Assembly (NCBI GenBank): GCA_902464645.1
Contig: CABQKL010000006.1
Location: 1-35,801, forward strand
Reading direction: 5' to 3'
Length of the DNA stretch: 35,801 bases
Origin: an uncultured Collinsella sp.
Lineage (GTDB): Bacteria > Actinomycetota > Coriobacteriia > Coriobacteriales > Coriobacteriaceae
The position numbers and the translations under genes are program-made. A model generated the notes under the pieces. The model was not told the origin of the DNA. It worked only from the letters and a program-made list of their open reading frames with translations, and made no database searches. How positions within the stretch are numbered: position 1 is the stretch's first letter; every line of letters starts with the position of its first letter. Shown here in pieces: positions 22,349-35,801 of this stretch.

Positions 22349-23011
22349 TTAGATATCTGATTGGGCGCGGGCGCCGAGGCGTTTCAGAACGCCTCGCCAG
22401 ATCGGCGCGGGCACAGCTGGCTCGGCGCAAACCATGCCGTCGACGTTGACGTTGACGGCATTGCCGCCGCCAAGTCGCTGCGCATGCTCGACGGAGCAGC
22501 CCATGCGAACGGCGCCTACGAGCTTGTCCATCGCTTCGGAAAATGGCCGGCGCAAGAGGCCCATACGCGGGGAGTGGCGAAGCGCCGCAATACCGCTGCC
22601 GGCACAGACGACAACGCCGCCACACCACGACAGGTCACGAAGACGGCAGGCCCGGTGCAGCCGCACGGCGGTTTCGTGTGCCCGTTCGGCGTCCTCGGAT
22701 CCAGCAAGAACGATGACATAGACGCGTGTTTTCGCGATTCCAAGGCGATCGAGTATCTGCTCGACAGCGATCATCGCCTCATCATCAAATGCATCATTAA
22801 TACCGAGCACGATACCATCGGCAACGCCGTCGGCATTATCCGCCTTCAGGTCGATCGGGCGGGGGAGCGTGGTGCCGGAAAGCTGTGCATAGGCGGCGAT
22901 GGCATCCTGCAGGTCCCAGAGCAAAAACTCAAGATCCGCGCTATTGGGAATGCTGATATACGCAATGGTTTGCAACGTTTTTGGTACATCGCCGCGTGCG
23001 GTCGTTTCCAT
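22349..23011 (-). CDS. Uncharacterised protein, possibly flavodoxin/reductase-like
   Basis: I do not recognise this 220-residue protein with confidence. Visible features are an N-terminal region with LQTIAYISIPNSADLEFLLWDLQDAIAAYAQ, a central beta-strand-like KTRVYVIVLAGSEDAERAHETAVRLHRAC, and WCGGVVVCAGSGIAALRHSPRMGLLRRPFSEAMDKL. The order 'wCGGvvv-aGsG-...-pf-eamdkl' recalls flavodoxin-like NADPH-dependent reductases, but that is weak. No signal peptide or membrane helix is present. The ATG has AAGGAGG at four bases. It lies tail-to-tail with the glycosylase and head-to-head with the aminotransferase. A strong hairpin (22374-22395) lies inside its 3' end. Confidence 0.7.
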   Translation of the reverse strand: METTARGDVPKTLQTIAYISIPNSADLEFLLWDLQDAIAAYAQLSGTTLPRPIDLKADNADGVADGIVLGINDAFDDEAMIAVEQILDRLGIAKTRVYVIVLAGSEDAERAHETAVRLHRACRLRDLSWCGGVVVCAGSGIAALRHSPRMGLLRRPFSEAMDKLVGAVRMGCSVEHAQRLGGGNAVNVNVDGMVCAEPAVPAPIWRGVLKRLGARAQSDI

Positions 23012-23104
23012 GCCGCCTCCTTTCCGGTTGGTTTCCGTTTAGGTTACACCGTCTGGCGGCGCCTCGCCGCGCTATCCTAGTGCAACCCTTACGAAAGGAA
23101 CGCC

Positions 23105-24241
23105 ATGCGTCTGCCCATGAACACCTCGCTTGCCACGCTCAAGCCCTCCGGCATCCGTCGGATTAACGCGCTCGCCGCCCAGCACCCAGGGTGTATCGCG
23201 CTTGCGCTCGGCGAACCCGATTTTCCTACGCCCGATGTGATTAGCGCCGAGGTGACCGCCGCGCTGGGCCGCGGCGACACGCACTATCCGCCCAACAACG
23301 GTCGCCCCGCCCTGCGCGAGGCGCTGTCTGCCTACATGGGGAACGCGGGCCTTACGTTTTCGGCCGACGAGGTCATCCTAACCGACGGCGCGACCGAGGC
23401 CCTGTCGGCAACATTCATGGCTATGCTCAACCCCGGCGACGAGGTCATTATCCCCACGCCGGCCTTTGGCCTGTACGAGAGCATCGTCGTGGCCAATTAC
23501 GCCAAAGCGGTCTTTTTGGATACAGAGCCTGCGCAATTCCAGATTGAAGAGGAGGCGCTTCGTGCCTGTGTGACGCCGGCGACTAAGGCCATCGTCATCT
23601 GCTCGCCCAACAATCCCACGGGTTGCATCCTCGACGCGGCATCGCTCGACGCCGTGGCACACGTGGCGGAGCAGGCGGGCATCTACGTGGTCTGCGACGA
23701 CGTATATAACCGCCTGGTCTACGTGGACGGCTACGAGCGATTTGCCCAGCGCCACCCGGAGCTACGCGAGCAGACGGTGGTCATTGAGAGCTTCTCCAAG
23801 CCCTGGGCCATGACCGGCTGGCGTTTAGGTTGGCTCGCAGCGGCAACCCCCGTCATCGCCGAGATCGCAAAGGCCCACCAATACCTAGTATCGAGCGCCG
23901 TCTCCTTTGAGATGGACGCCGCAGCCCGAGCCCTCACCGTCGACCCAACCCCCATGCTCAAAGTCTACCGAGCTCGCCGCGAACGCGTACTCGCAGCCTT
24001 AGACGCCATGGGCCTCGACGTAGTAGAGCCCGCAGGAGCCTTCTACACTTTCCCGAGCATCAAAAAATTCGGTCTAACCAGCGAAGACTTCTGCATCAAA
24101 GCCATCAAAGAGGCAAACGTAGCCCTAGTCCCCGGAGACTGCTTCGGAACCGAAGGCCACATCCGCCTCAGCTACTGCGTATCCGACAAAAATCTGGACG
24201 AAGGTCTCCACCGCCTGTCAACCTTCGTTTCAACCTTATAG
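23105..24241 (+). CDS. PLP-dependent class I aminotransferase
   Basis: This 378-residue fold-type I aminotransferase has LGEPDFPTPD near the N-terminus, the PNNPTG loop, VVCDDVYNRLVY with the pyridine-binding Asp, and the Schiff-base lysine in SFSKPWAMTGWRLGWLA. A conserved Arg in GHIRLSYC binds the substrate carboxylate. It probably transaminates an amino acid such as Asp, Ala or an aromatic one; the exact substrate is open. The ATG follows GAAAGGAAC. Codon use changes from about 23850 onward: CTA, GTA, GCA, GAA and AAA become frequent, whereas the first half uses CTG, GTC, GCC and GAG. No clear terminator follows; a nested palindromic element does. Confidence 0.93.
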   Translation: MRLPMNTSLATLKPSGIRRINALAAQHPGCIALALGEPDFPTPDVISAEVTAALGRGDTHYPPNNGRPALREALSAYMGNAGLTFSADEVILTDGATEALSATFMAMLNPGDEVIIPTPAFGLYESIVVANYAKAVFLDTEPAQFQIEEEALRACVTPATKAIVICSPNNPTGCILDAASLDAVAHVAEQAGIYVVCDDVYNRLVYVDGYERFAQRHPELREQTVVIESFSKPWAMTGWRLGWLAAATPVIAEIAKAHQYLVSSAVSFEMDAAARALTVDPTPMLKVYRARRERVLAALDAMGLDVVEPAGAFYTFPSIKKFGLTSEDFCIKAIKEANVALVPGDCFGTEGHIRLSYCVSDKNLDEGLHRLSTFVSTL

Positions 24242-24293
24242 CCCAACGGGACGCAACACATCAGCCCACCGACCCAAGCATTATGAGTGGGGG

Positions 24294-24511
24294 CGTCAGC
24301 CAACGAAAACCCGGGCTGCCCAAAGTCAACGCAGGCACGCGCCGCCGAAGGCCGGGCGCAAGGTTTTCGTAGATTCCGCACGAGCCGGAAAGCACTTAAT
24401 GTGCTTTCCGAGCGAGCCCAGGACCTGACCGAGCGAAAACCTTGCGCCCGGCCTTCGGCGGCGCGGCCGGATGGTGGAATTGTGTGCAGCCCGGTTTTCC
24501 GTTGACCGACG
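24294..24511. repeat. 218 bp nested palindromic element upstream of rplJ
   Basis: Three concentric inverted repeats share one centre. The outer arms are 24294-24319 and 24486-24511 (about 22 of 26 pair). The middle arms are 24339-24369 and 24434-24464, a perfect 31 bp match. The inner hairpin is 24386-24395 with 24401-24410, a perfect 10 bp stem around TTAAT. Frames through it have no ribosome-binding sites. The inner hairpin, with upstream TTCCGCACG, recurs at 35754-35790. The rplJ -35 box lies in the outer right arm. It could be a miniature transposable element or a structured RNA. No transposase is present. Confidence 0.8.
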
Positions 24512-24530
24512 CCGGGGTCCCCGCCATAAT
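24502..24530 (+). promoter_or_regulatory. Promoter of rplJ-rplL
   Basis: TTGACC (24502-24507), a 17-base spacer and CATAAT (24525-24530) predict a start near 24537, a few bases before the L10 leader. The -35 box is inside the outer arm of the nested palindrome. Confidence 0.75.
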
Positions 24531-24550
24531 ACTTTCGGTTCACGCACGAA

Positions 24551-24622
24551 TCCGCTGCCAGAGACAGCCGGTGCAAACGGGCATTGCCCGCGAGCTTAAT
24601 GGGATATCCCGCCAGCCGAGGT
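24551..24622 (+). ncRNA. Ribosomal protein L10 leader (autoregulatory RNA)
   Basis: The leader contains the family's conserved blocks: CTGCCAGAGACAGCCGGTG (24554-24572), then a GGGCA-TTGCCCG stem, then CGAGCTTAATGGGATATCCC. The L10-(L12)4 complex binds this kinked stem to repress the operon. It lies between the rplJ promoter and an attenuator-like terminator, so repression may act by premature termination. Assignment is by recognition of the motif; a covariance-model search would confirm it. Confidence 0.8.
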
Positions 24623-24644
24623 GGTCGAGTAGATATGTCTTCTC

Positions 24645-24681
24645 GCCCCCGTCGCTCATGCAGCGCGGGGGCTTTCTTTTT
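24645..24681 (+). terminator. Attenuator/terminator in the rplJ leader
   Basis: GCCCCCG (24645-24651) pairs with CGGGGGC (24666-24672), extended by CGCT/AGCG, followed by TTTCTTTTT. It lies 66 bases before the rplJ start and behind the promoter, so it acts as a regulated attenuator rather than an operon end. Confidence 0.85.
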
Positions 24682-24746
24682 GGACATGCCCCCGTCACGT
24701 CCTTGTGGCGGACCGTGCCCGGAAAGAATTCGAGGAGGTGTAATTC

Positions 24747-25268
24747 ATGCCCCAGCAGTACAAAATCGACAAGGTTGCAGAGATCGAGTCCCGTATCGCC
24801 GAGAACGCCGGTCTGTTCGTCGTCAACTACAACGGTCTGACGGTTAAGCAGGCTCAGGAGCTGCGTCATCAGCTTCGCGAGTGCGGCGCCGAGATGAAGG
24901 TCTACAAGAACAACCTGGTCAAGATCGCTCTCAAGAACCAGGAGCAGCCCGAGCTCGACGAGATCCTCGCCGGCCCCGTCGCTTATGTGTTCTACGAGAC
25001 CGAGCCGGTCGAGGCCGCTAAGACCCTTAAGGACTTCTCCGCTAAGTCCAAGGGCGTCCTTGAGATCAAGGGCGGTATCTCCGACGGCAAGGCCGTTTCC
25101 GCTGATGATGTTAAGGCTATCGCCGAGCTGCCCACCAAGGACCAGCTTCTCGGCCAGATTGCCGGTCTCATCTCCGGTTTCGCTCGCGACATCGCTGTCT
25201 GCGTCAACGGCGTTTCCTCTGGTCTCGCTCGTTCGATCCAGCAGGTCTCCGAGCAGAAGGCAGCCTAG
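24747..25268 (+). CDS. rplJ: 50S ribosomal protein L10
   Basis: L10 anchors the L7/L12 dimers to the ribosomal GTPase centre. The 173-residue protein starts MPQQYKIDKVAEIESRIAEN, has LTVKQAQELRHQLRECGAEMKVYKNNLVKIAL in its rRNA-binding N-terminal domain, and ends with the helix that carries L12 dimers (QVSEQKAA). The ATG follows GAGGAGG. It precedes rplL, as in nearly all bacteria, and is preceded by an L10 leader with attenuator. The gene is not next to rplK-rplA, which lie 19.6 kb upstream. Confidence 0.98.
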   Translation: MPQQYKIDKVAEIESRIAENAGLFVVNYNGLTVKQAQELRHQLRECGAEMKVYKNNLVKIALKNQEQPELDEILAGPVAYVFYETEPVEAAKTLKDFSAKSKGVLEIKGGISDGKAVSADDVKAIAELPTKDQLLGQIAGLISGFARDIAVCVNGVSSGLARSIQQVSEQKAA

Positions 25269-25370
25269 TCGCTGTTTTCACCCGCGGCGGCAACGCCGCA
25301 CCCCTGGCGCATTCGCGCCGTGTTTTAACTGATCTCCGTGCACAGACACGGAAACCGAAAGGACTTAGAA

Positions 25371-25748
25371 ATGGCTAAGCTTACCACCGATGAGATCATC
25401 GATGCTCTTAAGGAAATGACCCTTCTCGAGGCTTCCGAGCTCGTTAAGGCTATCGAGGACACCTTCGGCGTTTCCGCCGCTGCTCCTGCCGCTGTTGTCG
25501 CCGCTCCCGCTGCTGGCGCTGCTGAGGCCGAGGAGAAGACCGAGTTTGACGTCGTGCTCGAGGGCTTCGGCGACAACAAGATCCAGGTCATCAAGGCCGT
25601 CCGTGAGCTCACCAACCTTGGCCTGAAGGAGGCCAAGGAGGTCGTCGAGGGCGCTCCCAAGGCTGTTCTCGAGGGTGCCAAGAAGGAGGACGCCGAGGCT
25701 GCCAAGGAGAAGCTCGAGGCTGCTGGCGCTGCTGTCACCCTCAAGTAA
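25371..25748 (+). CDS. rplL: 50S ribosomal protein L7/L12
   Basis: This 125-residue acidic stalk protein recruits translation factors. The N-terminal dimerisation domain (1-33, MAKLTTDEIIDALKEMTLLE) is followed by an Ala/Pro-rich hinge (about 35-52) and a C-terminal factor-binding domain (KTEFDVVLEGFGDNKIQVIKAVR, then LTNLGLKEAKEVVEGAP). The ATG at 25371 has AAAGGA seven bases upstream and gives the canonical N-terminus, so the longer frame from 25338 is rejected. A 100-base gap after rplJ contains two small hairpins (about 25283-25298 and 25337-25352). Confidence 0.98.
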   Translation: MAKLTTDEIIDALKEMTLLEASELVKAIEDTFGVSAAAPAAVVAAPAAGAAEAEEKTEFDVVLEGFGDNKIQVIKAVRELTNLGLKEAKEVVEGAPKAVLEGAKKEDAEAAKEKLEAAGAAVTLK

Positions 25749-25775
25749 TCAGGCTTTCTCGCCAGATTTCTTTGC

Positions 25776-25807
25776 AGACGGGGTTCGCATTGCGAGCCCC
25801 GTCTTTT
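25776..25807 (+). terminator. Intrinsic terminator of rplJ-rplL
   Basis: AGACGGGGTTCGCA pairs with TGCGAGCCCCGTCT (one wobble, 14 bp), running directly into TTTTTCGTTTT. Confidence 0.9.
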
Positions 25808-25952
25808 TCGTTTTGATCCCCTCTATTTTGTTGGCTCGGCATACAAATTGCTGCCGCTTGCGATGCTTTGGGGTCGCTACCGTTGGGCGATAAAATTGCA
25901 CCATTCGAGCAATAATTTGCGTTGACCTGCTGAAGAATGGCGCTTGCCTACA

Positions 25953-25970
25953 TTAACGTTAATTAACGGC
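25953..25970. promoter_or_regulatory. AT-rich palindrome upstream of galU
   Basis: TTAACGTTAA is a perfect palindrome overlapping TTAATTAA and followed by CGGCGG, an AT-rich island in GC-rich DNA about 95 bases before galU. It may be an operator or part of the promoter. A possible -35 TTGACC at 25922-25927 has no good partner. Nothing else was recognised in the 25813-26062 gap. Confidence 0.35.
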
Positions 25971-26062
25971 GGTAAGATAAACCGGTATCGCAATTTGGTC
26001 TGCGGCCGCCGTGCCGCACGCACAGGGCGCATCCTGCGCCTGCGAAAGGATCCCTGAATACT

Positions 26063-26971
26063 ATGAAGGCAATCATCCCCGCCGCCGGTCTTGGCACGCG
26101 TTTTCTGCCTGGCACCAAGTGCACGCCTAAAGAGATGCTGCCGGTGCTCGACAAGCCGGTCATCCAGTACGTCGTCGAGGAGGCGCTCGACCCCGAGGAG
26201 GTCGACGACGCCATTATCGTCACCTCTCCCGGCAAGCCCGAGTTGCTGAGCTACTTCCAGCCCGATCGTTCGCTCGAGAACCTGCTGCGCGAGCGCGGCA
26301 AGGATGCTTATGCCGACGCCGTCGCCCATGCGGGCGGTATGCCGGTCGACTTCCGCTATCAGTACGAGCCCAAGGGCCTCGGTCACGCCATTCGCTCTGC
26401 CGCTGACGCTGTGGCGGGGGAGAACTTCCTGGTTCTTCTGGGCGACTACGTTGTGCCCAACCGCGACATCTGCGACAAGATGCTTGCCGTCTCCAAGGAG
26501 CACGGTGGCGCTTCTGTTATCGCCGTTGCCGCGTGCGCTCCCGAGGAAGTCAGCCGCTATGGCGTTATCGCCGGCGATCGCGTGGGCGCTCTCGAGGGCT
26601 TCGAGAATGCCGCCGACGACGAGCCCGGTGCCGTTTGGCGCATCGGCGGCCTGGTCGAGAAGCCCGCTCCCGAGGCGGCTCCGTCCAACCTGTACATCGT
26701 CGGTCGCTACCTGCTGAGCCCGTTGGTCATGGACCTGCTGGCCGATCAGCAGGCCGGTAAGGGCGGCGAGATCCAGCTGACCGACGCCATGGCCCGCTCG
26801 CTCGACCGCGAGGCCATGTACGCCGTCGTCATCGACCCGCTGTCGGGCTACGATACCGGTACCCCGTCTGGCTGGATGGCCACCAACGCCCTCATGGCTG
26901 CAAGCGATCCTCGCTTTGCCGGCGCCTTCTGGGATGCCATCGACGAGCGCGGCGGTTTGATGCGTAAGTAA
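26063..26971 (+). CDS. galU: UTP-glucose-1-phosphate uridylyltransferase
   Basis: GalU makes UDP-glucose from UTP and glucose-1-phosphate for cell-wall glycans and galactose use. The 302-residue protein starts with the nucleotidyltransferase signature AAGLGTRFLPGTKCTPKEMLPVLDKP (7-32), has the GALT/RmlA-type core with LLGDYVVPN and RIGGLVEKP, and ends near LSGYDTGTPSGWMATN. These match the GalU family in order and length. The ATG at 26063 is 12 bases from GAAAGGAT, a longer spacing than usual. It sits alone between rplL and rpoB, with terminators on both sides, and so breaks the usual rplL-rpoB adjacency. Confidence 0.95.
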   Translation: MKAIIPAAGLGTRFLPGTKCTPKEMLPVLDKPVIQYVVEEALDPEEVDDAIIVTSPGKPELLSYFQPDRSLENLLRERGKDAYADAVAHAGGMPVDFRYQYEPKGLGHAIRSAADAVAGENFLVLLGDYVVPNRDICDKMLAVSKEHGGASVIAVAACAPEEVSRYGVIAGDRVGALEGFENAADDEPGAVWRIGGLVEKPAPEAAPSNLYIVGRYLLSPLVMDLLADQQAGKGGEIQLTDAMARSLDREAMYAVVIDPLSGYDTGTPSGWMATNALMAASDPRFAGAFWDAIDERGGLMRK

Positions 26972-26991
26972 GCCTTCGGGCATCGACATTT

Positions 26992-27026
26992 ACGGGTGCG
27001 GACTTCGGTTTGCGCCCGTTTTTTTA
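26992..27026 (+). terminator. Intrinsic terminator of galU
   Basis: ACGGGTGC (26992-26999) pairs with GCGCCCGT (27012-27019; one wobble) and is followed by seven Ts. The remaining gap to rpoB holds the rpoB promoter and an isolated GAACAGGTGTTC palindrome-like site (27069-27080). Confidence 0.85.
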
Positions 27027-27158
27027 TAAGAGCTGCGATTGCTAACCCTCTGTTCACAGAAAATATATGAACAGGTGTTCGATGCACATCCATCTACCTG
27101 CATGTTTTCTGTCGAAAAACTTTGCTACTCCAAAAACTCAATCACGTCAAGGCTTTTC

Positions 27159-27186
27159 TTGCTCAACGGTCGGTACCTGATAAACT
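27159..27186 (+). promoter_or_regulatory. Promoter of rpoB-rpoC
   Basis: TTGCTC (27159-27164), a 16-base spacer and TAAACT (27181-27186) predict a start near 27192 and a leader of about 68 bases. The galU terminator upstream means rpoBC must have its own promoter. The assignment is moderate because both boxes deviate from consensus. Confidence 0.5.
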
Positions 27187-27259
27187 ATTAGGTTGCGATA
27201 ACTGGCGAAGCTATGCCTCGCCAATCCACCGAGCATTTCCGTGAAGGAGGAAAAACCTG

Positions 27260-30751
<3,492 letters not shown>

Positions 30752-30757
30752 TTGACT

Positions 30758-35233
<4,476 letters not shown>

Positions 35234-35240
35234 CTAGTTC

Positions 35241-35260
35241 CGCCGTTCTAACGAACGGCG
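35241..35260 (+). other. Short hairpin after rpoC
   Basis: CGCCGTTC (35241-35248) pairs with GAACGGCG (35253-35260) around TAAC, eight bases after the stop. There is no T-run; it probably precedes the main terminator as a stabilising stem. Confidence 0.5.
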
Positions 35261-35306
35261 GCGACCTCCGTCGCTGCGCGGCCCCCAGAGCTACAATCTG
35301 TCATTC

Positions 35307-35347
35307 AAAAGGCAGGGCATGACCAAAAGGTCAATGCCCTGCCTTTT
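35307..35347. terminator. Intrinsic terminator of rpoB-rpoC
   Basis: AAAAGGCAGGGCAT pairs with ATGCCCTGCCTTTT. An inner GACC-AAAA-GGTC stem caps it, and TTTTTCATG follows. A-runs on the other strand make it potentially bidirectional. Confidence 0.9.
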
Positions 35348-35454
35348 TCATGCCACCTTGTACGCTCTGGGGCCCGCTCGCTTGCGTATGCTCAACCTGT
35401 TGCGTTCCGTTGATCCCTTGGGGACGGAGGAAAACGGATCATTTTGAGGTGCGA

Positions 35455-35585
35455 TTTCGGAAGTATGCGGCAAAATCTTGATGGGTCGACCACATCGCAT
35501 ATGCTCAAGCGCTCTACCTGCGGATTTGTTATCGCAAAACCCCTGTGTGCTCGGCAAGTTCATAATTTGCCGCATACTTCCGAAA
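35455..35585. repeat. 20 bp perfect inverted repeat spaced by 91 bases
   Basis: TTTCGGAAGTATGCGGCAAA (35455-35474) and its exact complement (35566-35585) flank 91 bases with no transposase or recognisable gene. Short frames on both strands (to about 80 residues) just read the arms and lack ribosome-binding sites. It could be a small transposable-element remnant or a structured RNA. It is unrelated to the other palindromes in the window. Confidence 0.7.
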
Positions 35586-35658
35586 ACGCCGCCGATTTCC
35601 ATGCGACAGATGAGAGCAGATCACCGCTGGAGCGCGGCGTTTCCCCAGATATAACCGA

Positions 35659-35685
35659 CCAAAATAAACCTGTCCCTTTTTGGTA
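35659..35685. repeat. Possible degenerate AACCACC-family palindrome
   Basis: ACCAAAA (35659-35665) and TTTTGGT (35679-35685) flank TAAACCTGTCCCT. The arms are shorter and differ from copies 1-3, but the CCTGTCCC loop motif is shared with the copies at 7930 and 8947. It has no adjacent gene end. Confidence 0.4.
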
Positions 35686-35718
35686 GGGAACGTTGCCCCG
35701 ACGAGCACGTCGGATTCC

Positions 35719-35801
35719 CGGGCCGGGCGGCCCAGGTTTTAAGTTTGTCGCGAGTTCCGCACGCAAAGGAAAGCACTTAATGTGCTTTCCGTCTTGCGCA
35801 G
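35719..35801. repeat. Second copy of the GGAAAGCAC hairpin element, cut by window end
   Basis: GGAAAGCAC (35768-35776), loop TTAAT and GTGCTTTCC (35782-35790), preceded by TTCCGCACG (35754-35762), match the core of the nested palindrome at 24294-24511. Its left flank, GGCCGGGCGGCCCAGGTTTT (35721-35740), resembles that copy's middle arm GGCCGGGCGCAAGGTTTT. The right half lies beyond the window. Confidence 0.7.

Noticed and set aside
24172..24687. Short frames over the nested palindrome
   Set aside because: Mirror-image products from both strands, such as the shared RAAEGRAQGFR, come from the inverted repeat rather than selection; no ribosome-binding sites.
35348..35766. Frames of 68-84 codons after rpoC
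   Set aside because: Plus and minus frames encode the same repeat arms (MRQ and LPHTSE on both strands); no start signals.

Overview
The window is high-GC bacterial DNA carrying the translation and transcription core locus (tRNAs, tuf, rpmG, secE-nusG, rplKA, rplJL, rpoBC). A roughly 20 kb block of transport and metabolic genes is interposed between rplA and rplJ. Codon choice (G/C at third positions), gene order, short RNA polymerase subunits without proteobacterial inserts, and protein sequences that resemble those I know from Coriobacteriia suggest an actinobacterial gut commensal near Collinsella. This placement rests on pattern recognition; no database search was run.

Layout. 1-990: the end of one tRNA with its terminator, a repeat-rich gap, then a strong promoter driving tRNA-Tyr, tRNA-Thr and tRNA-Met. 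1087-5124 (+): tuf, rpmG, tRNA-Trp, secE, nusG, rplK, rplA. 5250-15239 (-): metallophosphoesterase coupled to a ParB-like/BMP fusion protein, an MscS channel, a three-gene ABC importer (ATPase, permease, lipoprotein), a winged-helix/WYL-like regulator, asnS, and a glucose-type PTS IIA protein. 15484-22347 (+): an alpha/beta hydrolase, a FeoA-FeoB fusion iron transporter, a SotB-like exporter, a GH13 glycosidase and a DNA-deoxyinosine glycosylase. 22349-23011 (-): a protein I do not recognise. 23105-35233 (+): an aminotransferase, rplJ-rplL behind an L10 leader, galU, rpoB and rpoC. 35234-35801: a terminator and intergenic repeats.

How it works together. The flanks supply aminoacyl-tRNA delivery, protein export, elongation control, the ribosomal stalk and the two large polymerase subunits. 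The middle is nutrient-oriented: probable amino-acid uptake, iron uptake with likely metal-dependent repression, sugar regulation or export, and intracellular glycan hydrolysis.

Two things stand out. First, rpoC has a C-terminal extension of about 220 residues containing a segment that strongly resembles the RNA polymerase alpha-subunit C-terminal domain (helix-hairpin-helix), with most of the DNA-contacting residues in place. Second, the intergenic gaps hold several unrelated families of long palindromes. One is a nested 218 bp structure upstream of rplJ whose core hairpin recurs at the window's right edge.
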